Source: Mesorhizobium muleiense
GTDB lineage: Bacteria; Pseudomonadota; Alphaproteobacteria; Rhizobiales; Rhizobiaceae
Length of the DNA stretch: 64,000 nucleotides
Direction of reading: 5' to 3'
NCBI RefSeq assembly: GCF_900099905.1
Contig: NZ_FNEE01000010.1
Span: forward strand, 1 to 64,000
Part shown: in pieces, positions 36,162 to 44,296 of the stretch
Numbering within the stretch: the stretch's first letter is position 1
Layout of the letters: every line of letters starts with the position of its first letter
Position numbers and translations under genes: made by a program
Notes under the pieces: model-generated
Told to the model about the DNA's origin: nothing
The model's input: the letters and a program-made list of their open reading frames with translations, nothing else
The model's database searches: none

Positions 36162-37070
36162 ATGACGCTTGAGGGAAAAGTCGCTTTGGTCGCTGGCGCC
36201 ACGCGCGGTGCGGGGAGAGGTATTGCTGTCGAACTGGGTGCCGCGGGCGCGACGGTCTACGTCACCGGGCGGACGACACGCGCGCATCAGTCCGAATACG
36301 CCCGCCCGGAAACCATCGAGGAAACGGCGGAGCTTGTTTCAGCGCAAGGCGGCCATGGCATCGCTGTGCAAGTCGACCATCTGGTTGCCGAAGACGTGCG
36401 CAAGCTGGTCGACCGGATACGTGCCGAGCAGGGCCGCCTCGATGTGCTGGTCAACGACATTTGGGGCGGCGAGAAACTGTTCGAATGGAACAAGCCGGTC
36501 TGGGAACATGATCTCACGAATGGTTTGCGCATGTTGCGGCTGGGCATCGACACGCATCTGATCACAGCGCACTACGCGCTGCCGCTTCTGATTGAGCGCC
36601 CGGGCGGCCTGCTGGTCGAAGTCACCGACGGCACCGCGGAGTATAATGCCGAGCATTATCGGCTCTCGCCGTTCTATGACCTCGCCAAAGTGTCGGTGAC
36701 CCGTATGGCCTGGGCCCATGCCAAGGACCTCGCCCCGCACGGCGCCACCTCGATTTCGCTGACACCCGGCTGGCTGCGTTCGGAAATGATGTTGGAAGCT
36801 TTCGGAGTGACCGAGGACAACTGGCGTGATGCGACAGCAAAAGTGCCGCATTTCGTCATTTCCGAGACCCCGCGCTTTATCGGGCGCGCAGTGGCGGCGC
36901 TTGCGGCGGACCCGGACCGTTCGCGCTGGAACGGACTGTCGCTGTCGAGTGGCGGGCTGGCGCAGGTCTACGGCTTTACCGATCTCGACGGCTCGCGGCC
37001 TGACGCGTGGCGCTACGTTCCCGAGGTTCAGGACGCCGGCAAACCAGCAGATGCGACTGGCTATCGCTAG
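36162..37070 (+). CDS. SDR family oxidoreductase
   Basis: 302 aa. The cofactor loop reads VAGATRGAGRGIA near 9-21 and TGRTTR near 35 suits NADP. The active-site YxxxK is in FYDLAKVSVTRM near 180. At the expected position of the catalytic serine the protein has VEVTDGTAEYN, so the usual serine is missing or shifted. A 50-residue C-terminal extension goes beyond the typical core. GGGGAGG precedes the ATG at 36162. Regulation by the divergent TetR is likely. Substrate unknown. Confidence 0.88.
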   Translation: MTLEGKVALVAGATRGAGRGIAVELGAAGATVYVTGRTTRAHQSEYARPETIEETAELVSAQGGHGIAVQVDHLVAEDVRKLVDRIRAEQGRLDVLVNDIWGGEKLFEWNKPVWEHDLTNGLRMLRLGIDTHLITAHYALPLLIERPGGLLVEVTDGTAEYNAEHYRLSPFYDLAKVSVTRMAWAHAKDLAPHGATSISLTPGWLRSEMMLEAFGVTEDNWRDATAKVPHFVISETPRFIGRAVAALAADPDRSRWNGLSLSSGGLAQVYGFTDLDGSRPDAWRYVPEVQDAGKPADATGYR

Positions 37071-37128
37071 AGCTATCGACGTCAGTGTGCTGGGCTGTTC
37101 GGGCGACAATAAAAAAGTAGACTGTGCC

Positions 37129-38424
37129 ATGCAATCAGCCCGCGACCGCCTCGAAGCCGTCCTTTCGCGTCTCACCGTCCGCGCCGACAATGAAAGCGTA
37201 TTCGTAAAACTCTATCCGGAAGCCGCACGAGCAGCAGCCGACGCCGCCGATGCCAGGCGCAGAGCCGGCGTGACGCTCGGGCCGCTCGACGGAACAATTC
37301 TGTCGATCAAGGACCTGTTCGATGTCGCCGGCGAGCCGACCACGGCCGGTTCGTTGTTGCTCAGCACCGCAGCGCCGGCGCTGCGGGATGCCGTCATCGT
37401 GCGGCGGCTGCGGCAAGCGGGCGCGGTGATCTTCGGCAAGACCAACATGACCGAATTCGCCTTCACCGCAATCGGCATAAACCCGCATTACGGCACGCCC
37501 GGCAATGCGACCGACGCCGGCCGGATCGCGGGTGGCTCATCCTCCGGCGCCGGTGTTTCCATTGCCGAAGGCACGAGCGAGATCTCGATCGGTTCCGACA
37601 CCGGCGGCTCGGTGCGTATTCCGGCGGCGCTGAACGGTGTCGTCGGCTTCAAGCCGACGGCGCGGCGCGTACCGCGCGATGGCGTCTTCCCGCTGTCCGA
37701 CACGCTCGACTCCATCGGCCCGCTTGCGCGCACCGTCGCCGAATGTGCGGCAGCCGACGCGGTGATGGCGGGCGAGCAGCTCGTGGCTCTGGTTCCGCTT
37801 CCGCTTGCCGGACTGCGCATCGGCGTTCCCCACGGCGTGCTGTTCGAGGATACCGAAGAAGAGGTCGCGGCGGCGTTCGAGCGATGTGCTCGCAAGCTGG
37901 AACTCGCCGGTGCACGCCTCGCCGATCTGCCCATCGATGACGTCCTCGCCGATTTGCGCGCGGTAACCAGGCGGGCCTCGATTGCGGCAATGGAGGGCGC
38001 CGCGGTCCATGCAGATTGGCTGGCGACAGGTGCGGCGACGCCGGTCGATCCGCGGGTGAGCGAGCCGTTGTCGCGCGCCGCCGCCGTTCAGGCCACGGCC
38101 TATATAAGGGCGATCCGCCGCCGCACGGCGCTTGTCGCCGCCATGGACGAGCGGCTGGCGTCCGTCGATGTGTTGGCCCTGCCGACCACGCCGGTCACCG
38201 CGCCGACCATCGTGTCGATGACCAGCGACGAAGCTCAGTGTGAGCGCACGGAAGGCCTTCTGCTGCGCAACACGCAGGTCGCCAACCAGTTCGACCTCTG
38301 CGCGATCTCGCTGCCGATGCCGGGAATGGCGCGCCCGGCCGGGCTGATGCTGGTGGCGCGCCACGGCGACGACCACCGTCTGCTGCGCATCGCGGCGGAA
38401 GTCGAGGCACTGCTTGGCCGTTGA
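37129..38424 (+). CDS. Amidase
   Basis: 431 aa, amidase-signature family. The catalytic Ser-cisSer-Lys triad is visible: lysine in LSIKDLFDVAG near 61, the cis-serine within AGGSSSGAGVSIAEG near 135 and the nucleophile serine in GSDTGGSVRIPAALNG near 160. It hydrolyses an amide bond; the family includes GatA, nicotinamidases and amidases for aryl or aliphatic amides, so the substrate cannot be named. No good ribosome site is seen before the ATG at 37129. It follows the SDR gene by 58 bp and may be co-transcribed. Confidence 0.9.
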   Translation: MQSARDRLEAVLSRLTVRADNESVFVKLYPEAARAAADAADARRRAGVTLGPLDGTILSIKDLFDVAGEPTTAGSLLLSTAAPALRDAVIVRRLRQAGAVIFGKTNMTEFAFTAIGINPHYGTPGNATDAGRIAGGSSSGAGVSIAEGTSEISIGSDTGGSVRIPAALNGVVGFKPTARRVPRDGVFPLSDTLDSIGPLARTVAECAAADAVMAGEQLVALVPLPLAGLRIGVPHGVLFEDTEEEVAAAFERCARKLELAGARLADLPIDDVLADLRAVTRRASIAAMEGAAVHADWLATGAATPVDPRVSEPLSRAAAVQATAYIRAIRRRTALVAAMDERLASVDVLALPTTPVTAPTIVSMTSDEAQCERTEGLLLRNTQVANQFDLCAISLPMPGMARPAGLMLVARHGDDHRLLRIAAEVEALLGR

Positions 38425-38435
38425 AGATGTGAACG

Positions 38436-38822
38436 TTAATGCGACGAACAGTGGCCGCGTTCGCTGTCCCTGGACGCGCGTTCGATACCGGTCGCGACCA
38501 GCCATGGCAGAGCGTATTGCTTGCCGTTGAGGGTCTGGGTTCGGTTCTCGATGGAGCCAACAACGACAACCTTGCCGGCGTAGAGCTTGTCCGAAAGATC
38601 GAGCGCCTTGTCCTGCTGCGGCAATTCCTCAATGTCGATCGACACGCCCTTGATGATCTTGCCCGTGGCAAGATCGAGCGCGCTGTTCGACGGACAGGGC
38701 GCCATCACGCACCGCAGGCCGTTGTCGCAATAGACATAACTGCTGTCGGCCGCAGCGACCGAGGGCAGGACGCAGATCGAAACGATCGCAACAAGCAGCG
38801 GCGTGCGGCGAAAAACGAGCAT
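38436..38822 (-). CDS. Secreted protein of unknown function
   Basis: 128 aa. A signal peptide of about 25 residues (LLVAIVSICVLPSVAAA) precedes SSYVYCDNGLRCVMAPCPS, a short cysteine motif with three cysteines, then a fairly polar domain without a motif I know. The wording CxxGLRCVMAPCPS resembles small secreted cysteine-motif proteins in rhizobia. The ATG at 38822 has no strong ribosome site. It follows the hydroxyacid dehydrogenase by 43 bp on the same strand. Function unknown. Confidence 0.7.
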   Translation of the reverse strand: MLVFRRTPLLVAIVSICVLPSVAAADSSYVYCDNGLRCVMAPCPSNSALDLATGKIIKGVSIDIEELPQQDKALDLSDKLYAGKVVVVGSIENRTQTLNGKQYALPWLVATGIERASRDSERGHCSSH

Positions 38823-38865
38823 GGGGAGCAGCGTCGTGCAGAAATTGGGCGAAACGGCGATGGCG

Positions 38866-39846
38866 CTACGCGTCGGCCGGGAACCGCCGCCGGTAGTGCT
38901 CGACCACTTCGGGATTGCGCAGGTTGATCGGCAATTTGTTGGCCAGCACCAGCAAGGTTTCATCAGCCGAACCGACGCCCATGCGCATCATCGACTGCTC
39001 GGTGATGCCGGCCATGTGCGGCGTGACAATGACATTGTCGAAGCCGAAATAGGGGTGATTGGGCGGCAGCGGCTGCATCGCAAAGACATCGAGCGCGGCG
39101 CCGCCGATACAGTCCTTCTGCAGGGCTTCGATCAGCGCCTCGTCGTCGATCACCGGCCCGCGCGAAATATTGATCAGCAGCGCGTGCGGCTTCATTCGAC
39201 CGATGCGCTCGCGGTTGATCAGGCCGCGCGTCTCCGCTGTCAGCGGGCAGCACAGAACGATGATGTCGCTTTGCTCGACCAGCGCATCGATCGACAGGAA
39301 GCCGACCCTGTCCGGCGCCGGCCCCATGCTGCGCGTCGTCGCCACCACGTTCAGGTCGAAACCTTGCGCCGCGATGTAGCCGACTGCCTGGCCGATGGCG
39401 CCGAAGCCGACAATGCCGATGGTCTTGCCGGCGAGCTCGCTGGCGAGAATGGTGTGATCGCGGCCGGCGAGCCAGCCCTTCGCCCGCAAGTCGCGGTCGA
39501 CCATGCGGAAGCGCCGCAGCAGTGCCAGCGCCGCGAACATCACGTATTCGGCGACCGAGCGCGCATTGACCGCCGGCACGTTTGCCACCAGCACGCCGGC
39601 TGCGGTGGCGGCTTCCATGGGAACCATGTCGAGCCCGGCGCCGTGGCGGATTGCCGCCCGGAGCTTCGTCGCCCCTGCGAAAAGCGCTGATGGCAGCGGG
39701 GCGCGAACGATGATGATATCGGCGTTTCTCGCTTCAGTCGCCAGCGTGTCGGCATCGAGGGCGGAGGCGACAACGAGTTCGCCGGCGCCAGAAAGCATGG
39801 CGGAGGCGCGCGGGTGCAGCGTGTGTGTCGTCAGGATTTTAGGCAT
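38866..39846 (-). CDS. D-2-hydroxyacid dehydrogenase
   Basis: 326 aa. The NAD-binding domain signature GIVGFGAIGQAVG near 145-157 is followed by the family pattern VLCCPLTAETRGLINRERI near 200 and INISRGPVID near 228. The catalytic trio is arginine in NISRG, glutamate near ALDVFAMQPLP and histidine in VTPHMAG near 275. It reduces a 2-oxo acid or oxidises a D-2-hydroxyacid. One base separates it from the GntR gene upstream, so it is in the same operon as the enolase-superfamily gene. It probably handles the keto acid made in that pathway. Confidence 0.9.
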   Translation of the reverse strand: MPKILTTHTLHPRASAMLSGAGELVVASALDADTLATEARNADIIIVRAPLPSALFAGATKLRAAIRHGAGLDMVPMEAATAAGVLVANVPAVNARSVAEYVMFAALALLRRFRMVDRDLRAKGWLAGRDHTILASELAGKTIGIVGFGAIGQAVGYIAAQGFDLNVVATTRSMGPAPDRVGFLSIDALVEQSDIIVLCCPLTAETRGLINRERIGRMKPHALLINISRGPVIDDEALIEALQKDCIGGAALDVFAMQPLPPNHPYFGFDNVIVTPHMAGITEQSMMRMGVGSADETLLVLANKLPINLRNPEVVEHYRRRFPADA

Positions 39847-39847
39847 G

Positions 39848-40561
39848 TCAGACCGCCTCGAGCGCTGGACCGTGAGGCTCTGCCCCACCCTCGATCAGGC
39901 CTTTCCAATAGCTTTCCGCGCCTTGCAGATGGGCGCTCATCAGCGCCTGGGCGAGGTTGCCGTCGCGGCGCAGCAGCGCCTCGTAGATCTGGATGTGCTC
40001 GGCATGCGAACGCACGTTGCGTTCGGGATCGTTGAAGTAGATCGGCAGGCGTTGCTCGCCCATCAAGTAATAGAGGCTGCATATGTTGTGAAAAACGCTG
40101 TTCTTGGTCGCCCGCACGATCTCAAGGTGAAATTCGCGGTCCTCCTTGGCGAGACCCTCGCCTGCCGCAATGCGCTCTTCCGAAGCTTTCAGGATTTCGC
40201 GCAGCCGTTCGAAATTTTCCTCGGTGGCGCGCGAGCAGGCAAGCTCGGCAGCCTTGATCTCGTGGATCTTGCGCAACTCGACGGTCTCGTAGATCTGGAT
40301 CGGATCGAGCGGCAGGCCGGCCTTGGCAAAAAGCGCCATCGCCTCGACGCTGGCCTGCTTGGTGTCGATGTAGATGCCGGACTTGGCTCGGCGCTCGACG
40401 ATGCGCATGGCTTCGAGGATGGCCAGCGCCTCGCGGATCTGGCCGCGGCTGACGGCGAAATGCTCCGCCAGTTCTCGCTCCGACGGCGTTCGGCCGGTCG
40501 CCTTGTCGGAGTGGGAGAACAGATAGGCGGCGAGTTCCGCGAGAAGGTTCTTTTCTTTCAT
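39848..40561 (-). CDS. GntR family regulator, FadR/FCD type
   Basis: 237 aa. The N-terminal winged helix includes GRTPSERELAEHFAVSRGQIREALAIL near 23-49. The C-terminal FCD domain is helical, with the metal-ligand pattern EDREFHLEIVRA near 140 and HAEHIQIYEALLRRD near 190. FadR-subfamily members bind TNGTNNNACNA sites; this motif occurs in the promoter region of the same operon (42791 and 42970) and before the CUT1 transporter (27252). It lies between the enolase-superfamily gene (2-bp gap) and the hydroxyacid dehydrogenase gene (1-bp gap). A sugar acid is the likely ligand. Confidence 0.92.
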   Translation of the reverse strand: MKEKNLLAELAAYLFSHSDKATGRTPSERELAEHFAVSRGQIREALAILEAMRIVERRAKSGIYIDTKQASVEAMALFAKAGLPLDPIQIYETVELRKIHEIKAAELACSRATEENFERLREILKASEERIAAGEGLAKEDREFHLEIVRATKNSVFHNICSLYYLMGEQRLPIYFNDPERNVRSHAEHIQIYEALLRRDGNLAQALMSAHLQGAESYWKGLIEGGAEPHGPALEAV

Positions 40562-40563
40562 GA

Positions 40564-41733
40564 TCAGCCGCGTAGCGCGTGCGCCTCCAGGAATCGTTCC
40601 GAAAGGGTGAATCCCAGTCCAGGCTTCTCGGGGATCGCTATCATGCCGTCCTTTGCTTCGACAGTCTCCTCGATCAGATCGTGGATCATCGGATTGGCGC
40701 CGAGCGAATATTCGACGGTAAAGCTGGCCGGCGAAGCAGCGCAGACATGCAGCCCGGCAAAGAAGCAAGGCGCGCCGGCCCACAGATGCGGCGCGAAGCG
40801 CAGATTGAAGGCGCTGGCGATGGTGCCGATCTTCATCGCCTCGCTGATGCCGCCGCAGAAGGCCGGGTCCGGCTGGAAAATGTCGGCAGCCTTGAGCGTG
40901 GCGAGGTCGCGGAACGCATAGCGCGTCGCTTCGCTTTCGCCGGTGGCGATCGGGATGGAGCCGGACGCCCGCACTTCGGCCATGCCGGGCTTGTCGTCGG
41001 CGATGACCGGCTCCTCGAACCAGGCCAGATCGAGATCCCCGGCGAGATGGATGAAGCGTTTGGCTTCCGCCACCGTATAGGTGCCGTGCGCATCGACCAT
41101 CAGGTGGACTTCGGGGCCGAGCGCCTGTCTTGCGGCGCGGACGCGGGCGGCGGAATGGTGCGGAGCGCCGTCCATCGCGCCGATCCGCATCTTCAGCGCC
41201 TTGAATCCGCCCTTGGCGATATAGGATTTCAATTGGTCACCAATCGCCTCGGTGGAGGCCCAGCCGCCGGAGGCGTAGGCAGGCATGCGGTCAAGCTTGC
41301 GGCCGCCGAGCAGCCGCCAGACCGGAACCCCAAGCGACTTGCCCAGAATATCCCACAATGCGATGTCGACGGCGCTGATTGCGGCGACGCTGATGCCGCG
41401 CCGTGCCAATTGCGGCATGGCGTGGCCGTTTTGCGCGGCGCTGTCGTGGCGCACCCCGTTATAGAGCATCTCCCAGATCACCCCGATGTCGGCCGGATCG
41501 CAGCCGATCAGCTGCGGGCCGACCTCGTGGTTCAACATGTGGACGAGGGCACCGTAGCTGCCGGTGCTGCCGGCGGCATTCTTGCCTTCGCCCCAGCCGA
41601 CCAGCCCGTCGTTGGTCTCGATGCGCAGGATTGCGGCGTCGAACGTCGTCACCTGACCGAAGTCGCTGCGGTGCTGCCGCGCGGCTTCGATCGGTATGCG
41701 GACCCACCAGGCTTGGACCGTCTTGATGCGCAT
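40564..41733 (-). CDS. Mandelate racemase/muconate-lactonizing (enolase superfamily) enzyme
   Basis: 389 aa. The N-terminal capping domain includes LRIETNDGLVGWGEG. In the barrel, the metal-binding acids appear in MVDAHGTY near 225, WFEEPV near 250 and ATGES near 275, and a base histidine in RFAPHLW near 325. The second-strand catalytic position reads LKMRIG, lysine followed by arginine. Sugar-acid dehydratases of this superfamily are likely relatives, but the subgroup is not clear. The ATG at 41733 has AGAGG at proper distance; one at 41739 is too close. It is the second gene of the operon after the epimerase. Confidence 0.88.
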   Translation of the reverse strand: MRIKTVQAWWVRIPIEAARQHRSDFGQVTTFDAAILRIETNDGLVGWGEGKNAAGSTGSYGALVHMLNHEVGPQLIGCDPADIGVIWEMLYNGVRHDSAAQNGHAMPQLARRGISVAAISAVDIALWDILGKSLGVPVWRLLGGRKLDRMPAYASGGWASTEAIGDQLKSYIAKGGFKALKMRIGAMDGAPHHSAARVRAARQALGPEVHLMVDAHGTYTVAEAKRFIHLAGDLDLAWFEEPVIADDKPGMAEVRASGSIPIATGESEATRYAFRDLATLKAADIFQPDPAFCGGISEAMKIGTIASAFNLRFAPHLWAGAPCFFAGLHVCAASPASFTVEYSLGANPMIHDLIEETVEAKDGMIAIPEKPGLGFTLSERFLEAHALRG

Positions 41734-41800
41734 GTTCATCCTCTGCCTTGCCGCCGTTAGGGGCCGCCGTCGGGCGGAAAGGCTCGTTTCCAGAGATCGG

Positions 41801-42688
41801 CTACTTGATCAGCGGCAGCAGCGTTTCGGCGGTGATGCGCATCTGGTCGGTGTAGAACTTTTCCGTGAGCACGCTGGAACCGTGGTCCTGGATGAATTTG
41901 AGCTGCTCCGGCGAGATGTCGACCGGGTTGCGGTCGACCATGTCGGGATAGGGAGCAGCCGGCGTGCGGTCGACTGGGGCGACGAACTCGTTGGTCAGCG
42001 CGCCGTCGTAACCGACTTCCTTCAGGGTGCCGACGATTTTCGGCCAGTCGATCTGCCCGAGACCGGCGGCGAAGCGGTTGTTGTCAGCGACGTGGAAATC
42101 GAACAGCCGGTTTCCGACCTGCCGGATGGCATCGTAGACGTTGAACTCCTCCATATGGAGGTGATAGGCGTCGAGGCAGACGCCGCATTCGGGGCTGACC
42201 GCATCGGCCAGCGCCAGCGCCTGGCCGCCGCGGTTGAACAGATAGGTCTCGAAGCGGTTGAGCGGCTCGATCGCGACCTCGACGCCGACCTTCTTGGCAT
42301 GGGTGAAGCATTCCCTGGTGGCGTCGACCACCCATTCCCATTCTTCTTCCTCGGTGCCGTCCGGCACCACCTTGCCGACCGTGGCGGGAACGAGCGTGAT
42401 GATCTCGCCGTCGAGTTCGCTGACCATCGTCAGCACGTCCTTGACGTACTGCACCGAGCGCTCGCGCTGGCCCTGGTCCCTGGCGGCGAGATTGCGCTCG
42501 CCCAGCATCAGCGTCACCGCCCCCCAGCAGCGAATGCCGTGCTCCTTCAGGAGCGCACGTGTCTCATTGATCTTGTATTGCGCGGGCTCGCCGGAAATCT
42601 CGATCGACTCATAGCCGAATTTCTTGATGCGCTTGAGCGTCGTCTCCAGCGGTTCCGCCCGCATCCAGTTGTGCGTCGAAAGATGCAT
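41801..42688 (-). CDS. Sugar phosphate isomerase/epimerase (TIM barrel)
   Basis: 295 aa. Xylose isomerase-like barrel with metal-site segments AIEPLNRFETYLFNR near 138, CLDAYHLHMEEFN near 170, FHVADNNRF near 198 and TNEFVAP near 232. The pattern EPLNRFE is shared with ketose 3-epimerases and related enzymes. GGAAGGA precedes the ATG at 42688. It leads the operon epimerase, enolase-superfamily enzyme, GntR, hydroxyacid dehydrogenase. A GntR-type palindrome lies 103-115 bp before the start. Confidence 0.87.
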   Translation of the reverse strand: MHLSTHNWMRAEPLETTLKRIKKFGYESIEISGEPAQYKINETRALLKEHGIRCWGAVTLMLGERNLAARDQGQRERSVQYVKDVLTMVSELDGEIITLVPATVGKVVPDGTEEEEWEWVVDATRECFTHAKKVGVEVAIEPLNRFETYLFNRGGQALALADAVSPECGVCLDAYHLHMEEFNVYDAIRQVGNRLFDFHVADNNRFAAGLGQIDWPKIVGTLKEVGYDGALTNEFVAPVDRTPAAPYPDMVDRNPVDISPEQLKFIQDHGSSVLTEKFYTDQMRITAETLLPLIK

Positions 42689-42790
42689 GGTCTGTCCTTC
42701 CCAGAATTCGCCTGTAACAATTCGCCTGCAACGCACCCCGCCAGATTGCGTTGCATGATCCTCCCCAAGGCGCTCCAGCATTTTTCGTAA

Positions 42791-42803
42791 CTGGTTCGAC
42801 CAA
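42791..42803. promoter_or_regulatory. GntR-type operator before the minus-strand epimerase operon
   Basis: CTGGT-TCG-ACCAA, with the core TGGTTCGACCA identical to the centre of the perfect palindrome at 27075-27091. It is 103 bp upstream of the epimerase start at 42688. Confidence 0.6.
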
Positions 42804-42969
42804 TTTGGCGTGACAAGAGGTCTACATCAATTTCATCTGAACGGCAAGAAATCCCGCATGGCAGCCCCATCAGGTAACTACTTCTTTGATTAGACTGGTA
42901 TATTTTCCCTCTGCCAGGTCATTTGCGCAGCGCTGGCTGCGAGCGGCGGCGCTTGACCAAATGACCATA

Positions 42970-42984
42970 TTTGGTAATACCAGA
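42970..42984. promoter_or_regulatory. GntR-type operator before the plus-strand epimerase operon
   Basis: TTTGGTAATACCAGA, of which TTGGTAATACCAGA is identical to the site before the CUT1 transporter at 27253-27266. It is 101 bp upstream of the epimerase start at 43085. Confidence 0.65.
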
Positions 42985-43084
42985 ATGGCGGTGCGCACTA
43001 GCGCCTGTCGAGAAAAGACCAAAGAGGCTGGCCCTGCTTTCAATCGGCGCTATGCTTGGTCGTGGATAATGAGGGAGGATGCCG

Positions 43085-44140
43085 ATGCCGTCGACAATGA
43101 AAGGTCCTGGGCTGTTTCTGGCGCAGTTCGCAGGCGATGCCGCACCGTTCAATTCGCTGCCGTCGATCACCAAATGGGCGGCCGGGCTGGGCTACAAGGG
43201 CGTGCAGATCCCGACCTGGGACAGCCGGCTGTTCGACCTCGAGAAAGCGGCGTCTTCCCAGGCCTATTGCGACGAGGTGAAGGGCATCTGCAGCGATGCC
43301 GGCGTCGAGATCACTGAGCTGTCGACGCATTTGCAGGGGCAGTTGGTGGCGGTGCATCCGGCCTATGACGCGCAGTTCGACGGCTTCGCACCGCCTGCGG
43401 TGCACAACAATCCGAAGGCCAGGCAGCAATGGGCGGTCGAACAGATGAAGTTCGGCGCCAAGGCTTCGAAGAACCTCGGGCTCAAGGCGTCGGTGTCGTT
43501 TTGTGGAGCGTTGGCTTTTCCCTACCTTTATCCGTGGCCGCAACGGCCTGCGGGATTGATCGAGGAAGCATTTTCCGAACTGGGAAAACGCTGGAAGCCG
43601 ATCCTTGACGTCTATGAGGACAATGGCGTCGACGTCGGTTACGAAATCCATCCGGGCGAGGACGTCTTCGACGGCGCGACATTCGAGATGTTCCTTGACG
43701 CGGTGGACGGCCACAAGCGCTGCAACATCAATTACGACCCGTCGCATTTCCTGCTGCAGCAGCTCGACTATCTCGAATTCATCGACATTTATCACGAGCG
43801 GATCAAGGCCTTCCACGCCAAGGATGCCGAGTTCAATCCGACCGGCCGGCAAGGCGTCTATTCCGGTTATCAGAGCTGGACGAACCGGGCCGGGCGTTTC
43901 CGCTCGCTCGGCGATGGCCAGGTGGACTTCGGCGGCATCTTTTCCAAGCTCGCCCAGTATGACTACGATTCGTGGGCGGTTCTGGAATGGGAGTGCTGCC
44001 TGAAGCACCCCGAGGATGGCGCGGCCGAAGGCGCACCCTTCATCCAGCATCACATCATCAGGGTGACGGAAAAGGCATTCGACGACTTCGCCGGCGGTGC
44101 GACCGATAAAAAGGTGCTGCGCGCCATGATGGGAATCTAG
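43085..44140 (+). CDS. Sugar phosphate isomerase/epimerase (TIM barrel)
   Basis: 351 aa, longer than the usual 280-300. Metal-site segments are VGYEIHPGEDVFDG near 180, CNINYDPSHFLLQQLDY near 215, IKAFHAKDAEF near 240 and AVLEWECCLKHP near 300. This subgroup often accompanies Gfo/Idh/MocA dehydrogenases in inositol or keto-sugar catabolism, as here. The ATG at 43085 is chosen because GGGAGG lies 6 nt before it; the ATG at 43079 is directly on the ribosome site. First gene of a plus-strand group with the dehydrogenase at 44297 and another epimerase at 45695. Confidence 0.88.
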   Translation: MPSTMKGPGLFLAQFAGDAAPFNSLPSITKWAAGLGYKGVQIPTWDSRLFDLEKAASSQAYCDEVKGICSDAGVEITELSTHLQGQLVAVHPAYDAQFDGFAPPAVHNNPKARQQWAVEQMKFGAKASKNLGLKASVSFCGALAFPYLYPWPQRPAGLIEEAFSELGKRWKPILDVYEDNGVDVGYEIHPGEDVFDGATFEMFLDAVDGHKRCNINYDPSHFLLQQLDYLEFIDIYHERIKAFHAKDAEFNPTGRQGVYSGYQSWTNRAGRFRSLGDGQVDFGGIFSKLAQYDYDSWAVLEWECCLKHPEDGAAEGAPFIQHHIIRVTEKAFDDFAGGATDKKVLRAMMGI

Positions 44141-44148
44141 CACCGCTT

Positions 44149-44272
44149 TCCCTCCCCCTCGAGGGGAGGGTCGATCCGCGCAGCGGATCGGGGTGGGGTC
44201 GCTGAGCGTGGAGCTCTGCATGAACCGACCCCTCCCGGCCCTTCGGGCCACCCTCCCCTCAAGGGGGAGGGA
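44149..44272. repeat. 124-bp inverted-repeat element
   Basis: Arms 44149-44171 and 44250-44272 are inverted copies of 23 bp with one mismatch (TCCCTCCCCCTCGAGGGGAG and continuing). The inside contains GATCCGCGCAGCGGATC and GGCCCTTCGGGCC palindromes. It fills most of the gap between the epimerase and the Gfo/Idh/MocA gene. This is a third repeat family, distinct from those at 17924 and 23514. Confidence 0.85.
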
Positions 44273-44296
44273 TATTTCAGACGAGGGAGAAAAATC

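Larger units (their letters stand above)
42689..43084. other. Divergent promoter region of the sugar-acid genes
   Basis: 396 bp without a recognisable gene. It holds palindromes at 42791-42803 and 42970-42984 and a further half-site ACTGGTAT near 42895. Each palindrome is about 100-115 bp from the start of one of the two divergent epimerase genes, which suggests symmetric control by one GntR regulator. Confidence 0.6.
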
